Below are positions 1-7,226 of a stretch of DNA of 8,344 bases, piece by piece. The notes under the pieces are model-generated. The model saw nothing but the letters and a program-made list of their open reading frames with translations, ran no database searches and was not told the DNA's origin. The stretch comes from Planctomycetaceae bacterium (GTDB lineage: Bacteria; Planctomycetota; Planctomycetia; Planctomycetales; Planctomycetaceae). The DNA lies in NCBI GenBank assembly GCA_003503535.1, contig DOCI01000223.1:23198-31541 (forward strand). The letters are read 5' to 3'. The position numbers and the translations under genes are program-made. How positions within the stretch are numbered: the stretch's first letter is position 1; each line of letters starts with the position of its first letter.

Positions 1-34
1 GAAGAGAAGCCCCCGAATCGTTGGACTTTCGGAG

Positions 35-52
35 GCTCCGCTAAAGCGGAGC
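35..52. other. GC-rich hairpin near the left edge
   Basis: GCTCCGC and GCGGAGC form a perfect 7-bp stem around a TAAA loop. It could be the terminator stem of a gene lying to the left, or a short REP-like repeat. The bases after the stem on the plus strand are C-rich rather than T-rich, so it does not meet the usual rule for an intrinsic terminator. The reading frame open from base 1 stops at 121-123 and its translation has no motif I recognise, so I do not call an upstream gene. The rest of the stretch from here to the first gene shows nothing I can name. Confidence 0.4.
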
Positions 53-346
53 GCCCCCGCCACCCGGGAAAACTTTATTCATTAGGATATTGGAAATCCG
101 GTTTCCATTTGGAACTGGGTTAAAAATTTCGTCATGAATTCGTTAGTTTATATTCAGCTGATTTTATGCAGGATTGAGTCTTTTTCCAATTCACAAGAGC
201 CTTTGTGAGGGAATCCGACAAGAATAATGAGACTATAAGATGGCGTTCATAACGAGATCGTCTTGCCCTGTAAGTCGATTTTCGACTAAAACTCGCACTT
301 CATCACCCGGGAGGGGCCTGGGTTTCCTTGGATTTTTTGCTGAATT

Positions 347-352
347 GAGGGG
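347..352 (+). promoter_or_regulatory. Shine-Dalgarno site that decides the start of the first gene
   Basis: GAGGGG lies 4 bases before the ATG at 357. The alternative in-frame ATG at 240 has no comparable purine-rich site before it. The 39 residues it would add are rich in Ser, Arg and Gly and do not look like a signal or a membrane segment, so the later start is preferred. Confidence 0.5.
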
Positions 353-356
353 TGGC

Positions 357-3300
357 ATGGACGCCAGCACGCATCCTCTGCACCGATTTTACGCCCGAAT
401 GACACCATTTTTGCCGGATCGACAGTTTTTTGTCTCCGCCTTATTGGGTTTCGTGTGTGTTTTCTGGATTCATCTGTTCGTCACCACCTGGGGATTTAGC
501 TCGTCCCTCGGATGGGCAGTCGGCTTGAGCGCGCTGATCGCAATCAGCCTGCCCCGACCACAGACAGCACTTCTGCCTCAACTGGCCACGGCATTGCTAT
601 TGCTACTGACCATTACCTCCTCATTCTGGTGGGGCGGTTGGGAATCGGTATTGTCCGAGGCAATGGTCGACCAGTCGATTGGCTCTTTGCTGATCGTGAC
701 AATCTCCCACTGTTTTCTGATCTCACTGCTGTTGGTTTGTGGAACCTGGTGCCAGGAAAACAATTCACAAGCTTCAGAAATCTCTGCGAAATCATTACTC
801 GGCTGGGCCTGCGGAATTGCCATTTCTGGACTGATTCTCTCTGCCATCTGGCCAACTTACTGGACCGCCAGTTTTGCCTGTCTGGTCCTGGTGGGCTTGT
901 CGATGACTTCAGCCCGCTCAACAGAGACGGCTTCTGAAACATTTACGAGACAGAGATCACGCGGCCGCGATTCCTGGATGTCTGCACTCATTTTATCGAT
1001 GGGACTCGGGCTGCTGCTGCCTGCTCTTTATCGATTTCTCTGTCAATTGCAACCCGAAACGGCCTTTCTGTTTTATGCGATCATTGCATCATTCTGTTGC
1101 AGTTGCAGTCTCGCCGTCTGGGCAGGACGCCGTGTGCGATTGATCCATGTCGCAGCTTTACTCAGCCTGGTGATCGTCGCCTTTCCGTTGTGGGTACGGG
1201 GTTATCTGGCCGTTTCGGCTCTGGTCTCTACGGTTACAATCGCTCTGCTACTTCGAACCTGCATGATCGTCCTTATTATCCTGCCAGCCGGTTTATTGGC
1301 CGGGCATTTGCTGGCGATGGCTCGTCGGATGTCATCCTGCCAAAATGGAAAATCTCAATTCTGGTTGCCAACAATGCTGCTTTGCGGACTGGTTGGAGTG
1401 ACATTTTCTCAGGCACTCATCCCTCTAATTGGTGTCCCTTTCACTGCGATGGTAGTGATTGGAATTCTGCTGTCCGTTGCCTGGGGACGCTATCAGGCTT
1501 CGCGACAATTTACCTGGACATATTCGAGGAGCCGATCTCAGAAAATCGGGATCGGGCTCCTGTATGCCGCTTGCCTGTCGATGTTGCTGGCTCCGCTGAC
1601 TTACTCACCTCTACTGGCTTCCCGTGCGTTGTTCTCCACTTATGCGTTTCAATCCTGGCGATCAGGAACTCAGCTTTCTGAGTTGCCGGGACTTGATGAT
1701 GGGCGTCTACTCAAGTTGACTGAAACCCAAAATGGAACTTTGTCGTTCTGGAAGCATCAAGGCGAACATGTGCAAATTCGATCCAATGGAATTCCGCAGG
1801 GACGAATCAGCCTGAATGCTCAGCTTGTGCCGCAACCAACCGGCGCCTTGTTGGGCGCAGTGTTGCCACTTTCGATGCACAAGGCTCCGCGTGAAGTGTT
1901 ACTGATTGGACTCGAAAGTGGTCTCGGCTTACAAACAACTCTTGAATTTCCTGTGATGAACGTGCACTGTTGCGATGAACGTGCCGATGTGTGGGAAGAA
2001 ATGAAAACGGGAGTGCTTGCCAAAGCGATGCAACCCGCAACATCTGATTCCCGAGTGCATTATCGAACTCTTTCGCCGGCAATGGCTGTTCGTACTCAGT
2101 CACAGACTTACGATGTGATTATCGAATCGCCCCGACACTCCGCCAGTTATCCGGGCGCCAGTCAGTACAACGAAGCTCATTATCGTCATCTGGCGGAATT
2201 GCTCAGCGATGAGGGCATCTATTGCCAGCGATTCATCTTCTCAGATTACGGCCCCAGTGTGCTGACCAGTCTGGCGACAACCATTCAAAATTCTTTCGGC
2301 TACATGACCGCTTTCGACACCGCTCCCGGTGAAATTCTGTTTGTTGCAGCTCGCAGTTCAGAATTCATTCTCAGCGAAGGCCTGATTGAGCGAATTTCTA
2401 CGCCTCAAGTTCAACGAGCATTGTCACACGTCGGCTGGGACTGGTCGGTGGCAATGAATCTGGCTCGTTTTGAACTCGAAGATTTGCAAAGCGTAACAGA
2501 CAAAGCGAAAGCCTCCGTCTTCACGGGCACCGAAGCCTTCGGGCGTTGTGTTGAAATGATGCGGTGGGGCAACAAGTGGAATGAAGTCCGCGACTTACTC
2601 GCCCAGAATCCCAAGCGATTGCTCAATCACTATGCAGATCAAAAAGAGACCGATGATATTCTGCGACGCCTTTCCGATGTCGCTGCTCGGGAACAGGTCC
2701 TCGAAAAACATCCGGATGAATTCTGGGTCTATCGCAAGTCGGTCAAAAAACGATTGCTCGACAATCCTCGTTCCGTCATCGAGCCGGTTAAAGGCGAAGG
2801 CATTCAGCAGAAAATGCATCCGGAGGACAAACGTCGGCTGAATTACTTTGAAACGCTCGGCGAAGCGACACAGCAGAATCCCTGCCAGTTGTGTGACTTG
2901 CTGAAGGTCGAAGAATTTGAACAGCCGTTCGATCCACTGATCAGCCATTTCCTGCATGCGGAAATCGCGAAATTGTATCAGCGCTGTGAACCGCCTGAAC
3001 CCGAACGCGAACTCGAACACTGGCTCTATGCCGTTTACTATGGCGGACGTCAGGAACGCTCGGTCCGTGGGATTCATCGAGCTTTGGAATTGCTGAATGA
3101 AAATCAGAAACTGGATCCTCAGGTGAAATACGATCATGCGAATGCCCTGATGGAAATTCTCCGAGTTCGCTGGCAGATGCGTCAGGGACACAAGGATATT
3201 TCTCAACCGGTGCTGCTGATCGACCTGAAAGACTCACTCGAGCTGAGTCAACAATCGTTGACAATGATGCAACAGATCGCCGAAGAGAACGGTTTGAATT

Positions 3301-3431
3301 CCGCTGAGACGACAACCCGCGTCAAACATCTCGAACGAGCCTTGCTTCGCACACTGCGAAGTTATCGCACAGAAATGCTAGCCAAGGCTTCAAGCCTGCC
3401 AATACCTCCTGCTCAACAAAATAATGAGTAG
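357..3431 (+). CDS. Fused multi-pass membrane / spermidine-synthase-like protein with long C-terminal extension
   Basis: Counted from the ATG at 357 the product is 1024 residues. Residues of about 20-420 hold roughly 12-14 hydrophobic membrane segments. Residues of about 440-690 resemble the spermidine synthase fold: a beta-rich lead-in, then a Rossmann strand REVLLIG followed by a glycine loop LESGLG (about 512-524), and a later strand YDVIIE (about 585-590) followed by a helix of the type after which spermidine synthases place a Tyr-His-Leu segment. This architecture is known as the fused MFS/spermidine synthase family. The acidic residues that bind the amine substrate in true synthases (a D-S-T/S-D motif) read E-S-P-R here, so polyamine synthesis is doubtful. 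Residues of about 700-1024 are charged, helical and of unknown function. The protein likely sits in the cytoplasmic membrane with the Rossmann domain in the cytosol. An ATG at 240 would add 39 unconvincing residues. No operon partner is visible. The gene is surely real; its substrate is unknown. Confidence 0.85.
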   Translation: MDASTHPLHRFYARMTPFLPDRQFFVSALLGFVCVFWIHLFVTTWGFSSSLGWAVGLSALIAISLPRPQTALLPQLATALLLLLTITSSFWWGGWESVLSEAMVDQSIGSLLIVTISHCFLISLLLVCGTWCQENNSQASEISAKSLLGWACGIAISGLILSAIWPTYWTASFACLVLVGLSMTSARSTETASETFTRQRSRGRDSWMSALILSMGLGLLLPALYRFLCQLQPETAFLFYAIIASFCCSCSLAVWAGRRVRLIHVAALLSLVIVAFPLWVRGYLAVSALVSTVTIALLLRTCMIVLIILPAGLLAGHLLAMARRMSSCQNGKSQFWLPTMLLCGLVGVTFSQALIPLIGVPFTAMVVIGILLSVAWGRYQASRQFTWTYSRSRSQKIGIGLLYAACLSMLLAPLTYSPLLASRALFSTYAFQSWRSGTQLSELPGLDDGRLLKLTETQNGTLSFWKHQGEHVQIRSNGIPQGRISLNAQLVPQPTGALLGAVLPLSMHKAPREVLLIGLESGLGLQTTLEFPVMNVHCCDERADVWEEMKTGVLAKAMQPATSDSRVHYRTLSPAMAVRTQSQTYDVIIESPRHSASYPGASQYNEAHYRHLAELLSDEGIYCQRFIFSDYGPSVLTSLATTIQNSFGYMTAFDTAPGEILFVAARSSEFILSEGLIERISTPQVQRALSHVGWDWSVAMNLARFELEDLQSVTDKAKASVFTGTEAFGRCVEMMRWGNKWNEVRDLLAQNPKRLLNHYADQKETDDILRRLSDVAAREQVLEKHPDEFWVYRKSVKKRLLDNPRSVIEPVKGEGIQQKMHPEDKRRLNYFETLGEATQQNPCQLCDLLKVEEFEQPFDPLISHFLHAEIAKLYQRCEPPEPERELEHWLYAVYYGGRQERSVRGIHRALELLNENQKLDPQVKYDHANALMEILRVRWQMRQGHKDISQPVLLIDLKDSLELSQQSLTMMQQIAEENGLNSAETTTRVKHLERALLRTLRSYRTEMLAKASSLPIPPAQQNNE

Positions 3432-3461
3432 AGACCTGCCAGAGCCAGGTCTTGAACCTGG
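3432..3461 (+). other. Overlapping alternative hairpins right after the stop codon
   Basis: AGACCTG (3432-3438) pairs perfectly with CAGGTCT (3446-3452) around a 7-base loop. The same middle segment, read as CCAGGT (3445-3450), pairs perfectly with ACCTGG (3456-3461) around a 5-base loop. The two stems exclude each other. There is no T-run after either, so this is not a standard terminator. It may protect the 3' end of the upstream messenger or be part of a larger structured RNA. Confidence 0.4.
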
Positions 3462-3471
3462 GATATCATCA

Positions 3472-3492
3472 ATGCACTCCGTTGTCGTGCAT
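3472..3492. other. Short inverted repeat
   Basis: ATGCAC (3472-3477) and GTGCAT (3487-3492) form a perfect 6-bp stem with a 9-base loop. It is weak on its own and noted because it sits in a row of similar structures. Confidence 0.3.
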
Positions 3493-3502
3493 AACAGTAA
3501 TT

Positions 3503-3519
3503 GACGAATCCAATTCGTC
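3503..3519. other. Compact inverted repeat
   Basis: GACGAAT (3503-3509) and ATTCGTC (3513-3519) form a perfect 7-bp stem with a 3-base loop, CCA. It could be an RNA hairpin or a dyad protein-binding site. No T-run follows. Confidence 0.35.
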
Positions 3520-3580
3520 GTGAAAATAGAGCAGTCGAGTCTTCTGAAGGTCCTGGGTGGCACGCCCGGAACAAAGTGAT

Positions 3581-3614
3581 GGGCGTGGTGGTCATTGGCT
3601 ACCACGCCCTTTTT
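3581..3614 (+). terminator. Rho-independent terminator
   Basis: GGGCGTGGT (3581-3589) pairs perfectly with ACCACGCCC (3601-3609). One G-T and one G-C pair extend the stem to 11 bp around a 7-base loop, and TTTTT follows directly. This is the strongest terminator in the window and reads on the plus strand, so it most likely ends the transcript of the large membrane-protein gene about 150 bases upstream. A segment just before it, CACGCCC at 3561-3567, can pair with the first terminator arm (GGGCGTG, 3581-3587) and would then compete with the terminator stem. Confidence 0.8.
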
Positions 3615-3667
3615 CCTCATTCAACAAGAGCGAGTCGAGTTAGCGATGACTCGGGTATTTTCATGAT

Positions 3668-3685
3668 CGTTGTACATATACAACG
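3668..3685. promoter_or_regulatory. 18-bp dyad, possible operator or hairpin
   Basis: CGTTGTA (3668-3674) and TACAACG (3679-3685) are perfect inverted repeats around CATA. An AT-rich dyad of this size is typical of dimeric repressor operators, but no adjacent promoter or regulator gene is visible. It may equally be another RNA hairpin of the surrounding series. Confidence 0.3.
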
Positions 3686-3881
3686 TATCCTCAAGTTCCT
3701 CGCTGGGAAAAATGAGTATTTGCAGGGTGGGCTTAAACGCATCTGGGAATCCCAGTTAGTCAATGGTCATTTTTTGCGTGGATTTCATTTCGTTATCGCT
3801 CGAATTCAAGAGGTTTGCACAAGCATCTATTCGACTTGAATCGTCGCCAGTTAACGACATGTGAGGAACGCCCCAATCACC

Positions 3882-4379
3882 CTAACGAAGATCAGCGTTT
3901 GCACACTCTCTTCCTGTGACTGCCCCAATTTTAAAAGACATGAAGGCACAACCCACTGCAAGCAGCCAGCCCAAGACGAGGGCGGTATAGACGACTGACT
4001 TTCTCGCAGTGAACATGGGCACTGAACCGGACGCGTGAGTTACGCGCTTTGTTCCGTCTGGAAGTTCATACTCTGCTTCATAGTAAGTGAACACATTCAG
4101 CAGGCTGAAGTCACGGCCAACTCGATATTTGTTAATGACAGAATCAGGTGGAATTTCCAGAATGTGACTGGGAGAAAGTGGTCCTGGCCCGATTTGCCAT
4201 GAACCAAACTTGAGCGACGAATAACTCTTTGGGCGATCGTTTTCTATAAGTTGATGGTATTCACTACCAGAAACAGCCATTGCGAAGTAGTGACCAAGGA
4301 TGAGCGGAACAAACGATGTGCTAAAGCACAGGACCGCTGCAACAGCGAATAATTGACAGAGGATCGACCGAGTTTTCAT
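3882..4379 (-). CDS. Hypothetical protein with two membrane segments
   Basis: The product is 165 residues from the ATG at 4379. It has an N-terminal hydrophobic segment (about residues 6-32), a soluble region of about 90 residues containing a YYEAEYELPDGT stretch, and a second membrane segment near residues 132-155. This two-helix layout, with a beta-rich domain holding an aromatic/acidic 'YYEAEYE' strand outside the membrane, recalls DUF3592-type proteins, but I do not claim membership. A GTG two codons further upstream would overlap the best Shine-Dalgarno site, so the ATG is preferred. The gene converges with the large membrane-protein gene and is on the same strand as the small gene upstream of it (192 bases apart). 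Function is unknown. Confidence 0.65.
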   Translation of the reverse strand: MKTRSILCQLFAVAAVLCFSTSFVPLILGHYFAMAVSGSEYHQLIENDRPKSYSSLKFGSWQIGPGPLSPSHILEIPPDSVINKYRVGRDFSLLNVFTYYEAEYELPDGTKRVTHASGSVPMFTARKSVVYTALVLGWLLAVGCAFMSFKIGAVTGRECANADLR

Positions 4380-4384
4380 TGCCA

Positions 4385-4388
4385 CCTC
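4385..4388 (-). promoter_or_regulatory. Shine-Dalgarno site deciding the minus-strand start
   Basis: On the minus strand GAGG ends 5 bases before the ATG at 4379. It overlaps the in-frame GTG at 4385, which is why the ATG is chosen as the start. Confidence 0.45.
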
Positions 4389-4577
4389 ATTTCCATTTCC
4401 TCAGAAGTGAGTTTCTTAGGCTGGTCGTGACGCCCTTGCCATGATTGTAGTGATAAGCCAACGATCAATTATAGAAGCTCTCAGTACGCACCAATTCATC
4501 AGTGGAACCAACCGAAATGGTAAGAAGACGGGTTCAAAAGTTCGAATGCAAGGTACGTCTCAACGCACTTTGCTTCA

Positions 4578-4868
4578 CTACATCTCCGCGTCATGCACCT
4601 CAATCTGCAATGCCAATGAAAGTCGAGCGCACAACACGGAGATCCACCCAGTCCAATGAGCATCATTCAGATTGCCATTGATTAAAAGACCGCCCGGTTC
4701 GACAGAAGCCCATACATACATTGGAGATGAATCCGTCCCGTACCATTGTGGTATGTTATCATTTTCAGACTTTGCAATCCATCCGTCCATCTCTTCAAAG
4801 ACACGACTGACGGCTTTCCATTGCTTCTCATTTAAGTCGTACGGCAAGTTGAGTGTTATGGATGGCAT
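4578..4868 (-). CDS. Small acidic hypothetical protein
   Basis: The product is 96 residues, soluble, with no signal peptide or membrane segment. It starts with a strand-like MPSITLNLPYDL, followed by a helical stretch (NEKQWKAVSRVFEEMDGWI) and a central WYGTDSSPMYVWASVEPGG segment. It ends with a helix and the acidic tail EVHDAEM. The even spread of Trp, Gly and hydrophobic residues looks like a folded domain rather than a chance frame. I do not recognise the family. Small single-domain proteins of this kind occur as immunity or accessory proteins, but no toxin-like neighbour is seen, so that stays a guess. The Shine-Dalgarno site is weak: only GAG about 10 bases before the ATG. Confidence 0.55.
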   Translation of the reverse strand: MPSITLNLPYDLNEKQWKAVSRVFEEMDGWIAKSENDNIPQWYGTDSSPMYVWASVEPGGLLINGNLNDAHWTGWISVLCARLSLALQIEVHDAEM

Positions 4869-5037
4869 GATACTAACTCAGAAGTAGTGCATGGACGGTC
4901 GGGACACCCTGAGGTGAGCCCAGAAAACTTCCCAATGCAACATATGATACGGAGATATGTTTATTTTGCTGTGGCTGTTCAATATGAAATGTCATTAAAA
5001 TAAGAAATCAGCAGGCCATGAGCACCTAATCAGATAT

Positions 5038-5041
5038 GGAG
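5038..5041 (+). promoter_or_regulatory. Shine-Dalgarno site for a GTG start
   Basis: GGAG lies 10 bases before the GTG at 5052. The spacing is slightly long but it is the only reasonable site, and the signal peptide begins right at this GTG. Confidence 0.35.
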
Positions 5042-5051
5042 ATTTGAAATC

Positions 5052-5741
5052 GTGATCAAGTACTTCCTGAGTATTGCAATTCTGCTTCTGTGCAAGCCAA
5101 TCTACTCTGGGGCAGCGGACGAACGCCTCATCATTCATGTAGATGATTACCACACTGTGGAAATGGGGCCGTTTTATACAGATCAGTGCAATCAGAATCT
5201 GGCTTTCGACAAACATTTAATCAGTTTGTCCTATTCGAGACACCGGGATGATGTGTCCAGTTTTCAGCAGCGACAGCGTGAAATCCTTATCGAGCTTATT
5301 GAAAAATATGACCTGGATTCCCTGAACCAGGCACGTCTTTTGGTCGGGGACACAAAAGAAATTGATAAGAGGGTCTCGATTAGAAAATCCATACGACAAA
5401 GATATCCGGAGATCGAATCCACATCGCAAACACGTGCTCATGGACAGTTATTAGTAGACTTGAGCATAGGGAATTCCGGGCAGTTTTTAGTGGAACAGAT
5501 CATCAAACAGGTTCATCCCGTCGAAGATGCAAAGTTATTTGCCGATGCCAACCCAATGAAGTCAGGCCAGTTTAGAATCGATGAAAAAGCATATGAGGCT
5601 CGGGAGAATTTCATTATCCAGCAAATGCTCAAATCTGACGATCAGGTCATGATCCTGATCTGCGGACGCGGCAACGATTTCAGCGACAACATTCCTCAGG
5701 GTGTTATGTTGAAACGAATCGAAATTCCGTTTAAAGAATGA
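5052..5741 (+). CDS. Secreted protein of unknown function
   Basis: The product is 229 residues from a GTG start. Residues 1-21 form a signal peptide: a lysine near the N-terminus, a hydrophobic core FLSIAILLLC, and a likely cleavage near SGA-AD. The Cys at 14 is not in a proper lipobox (LLLC then K), so a lipoprotein is unlikely. The mature part has two cysteines (46 and 204). It starts with a strand and RLIIHVDDYHT, passes through a charged helical middle with QRQREILIELIEKY near 73-86, and ends with a helix (ARENFIIQQMLKS) followed by the strand VMILICGRGND. That ending loosely recalls the last helix-strand of ChaN/TraB-type proteins, where a G-x-G-H motif sits at the strand end, but here the His is absent. 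I treat this as a hint only. The gene appears to stand alone and probably acts outside the cytoplasm. Confidence 0.65.
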   Translation: MIKYFLSIAILLLCKPIYSGAADERLIIHVDDYHTVEMGPFYTDQCNQNLAFDKHLISLSYSRHRDDVSSFQQRQREILIELIEKYDLDSLNQARLLVGDTKEIDKRVSIRKSIRQRYPEIESTSQTRAHGQLLVDLSIGNSGQFLVEQIIKQVHPVEDAKLFADANPMKSGQFRIDEKAYEARENFIIQQMLKSDDQVMILICGRGNDFSDNIPQGVMLKRIEIPFKE

Positions 5742-6033
5742 GTGACAGCAAGTTGGCACAGGTAGATGTGAAATAATTTCCCGTGGCTGCGCCCCAGAGA
5801 ACTCTGCGAGATTCTCCAGGCTGCCCGCGCTCCAATTTTTTGTCAGCCACTCACGGTCGATCCGCTTTCTCTCAATTTTCATTCGCCAAACGGGTTCGTT
5901 CACGGTAGGATAGGAATCCGTCAATAACTGAATTCGCGGCGTCTGGAGAGTTCCTTATCCCTTGCCGGATGCAGACTTCACCGCTTGCACACAATAGCGA
6001 CCTATCATCGAAAGTTTTAAGGAGAATCTTCCT
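5742..6033. other. Intergenic region before the pilT-type gene
   Basis: This stretch of about 290 bases carries no gene I can support. On the minus strand, from about 5950 down to about 5750, a frame without stops gives a coding-like peptide (for example REWLTKNWSAGSLENLAEF). It lacks an ATG with a ribosome binding site, and the frame continues antisense into the secreted-protein gene. It may be a gene remnant or chance. The promoter of the pilT-type gene should lie in the last hundred bases, but I see no convincing -35/-10 pair and no sigma-54 GG-N10-GC pattern there. Confidence 0.35.
6019..6025 (+). promoter_or_regulatory. Strong ribosome binding site
   Basis: AAGGAGA sits 8 bases before the ATG at 6034. 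It is the best Shine-Dalgarno match in the window, fixes the start of the ATPase gene and suggests efficient translation. Confidence 0.75.
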
Positions 6034-7179
<1,146 letters not shown>

Positions 7180-7226
7180 TATTGACGAGAATCTTTATCT
7201 ACATGTGAATTTTGAGAAAACGGGCC

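Larger units (their letters stand above)
3432..3881. other. Gene-free, hairpin-rich intergenic region
   Basis: This stretch of about 450 bases separates the large membrane-protein gene from a minus-strand gene that converges on it. An open frame at 3501-3839 runs straight through the strong terminator at 3581-3614, has no Shine-Dalgarno site, and gives a product with no recognisable motif, so I do not accept it as a gene. The content is instead a series of inverted repeats at 3432-3461, 3472-3492, 3503-3519, 3561-3609, 3631-3653 and 3668-3685. From 3686 to 3881 I see nothing I can support. Confidence 0.5.

Noticed and set aside
203..230. Possible sigma-70 promoter (TTGTGA, 16-base gap, TAATGA) before the first gene
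   Set aside because: Both boxes are poor matches and planctomycete promoters are not well enough defined to judge this by eye.
1807..2103. Minus-strand frames of about 60-200 codons inside the large membrane-protein gene and inside the pilT-type and FHA genes
   Set aside because: They are antisense to confidently assigned coding regions, show no motifs, and have the composition expected from reverse reading of real codons.
3555..3614. T-box riboswitch, because GGGTGGCAC precedes a terminator
   Set aside because: The T-box core needs GGGTGG-N-ACCGCG, and here ACGCCC follows. There is no specifier-loop architecture and no aminoacyl-tRNA synthetase or amino-acid gene downstream.
3501..3839. 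Open frame of 112 codons on the plus strand
   Set aside because: It runs through the strong terminator hairpin and several inverted repeats, has no Shine-Dalgarno site, and its product shows no recognisable motif.
4441..4659. 72-codon plus-strand frame
   Set aside because: It overlaps the better supported minus-strand small gene, has no ribosome binding site, and its product looks random.
4957..4998. 13-codon hydrophobic leader peptide starting at 4957
   Set aside because: The purine-rich GGAG is only 2 bases from the ATG, too close to work well. There is no attenuator-like structure between it and the next gene.
5925..6018. Sigma-54 promoter before the pilT-type gene, near TTGCAC
   Set aside because: The required GG is not present 10 bases before the GC of TTGC.
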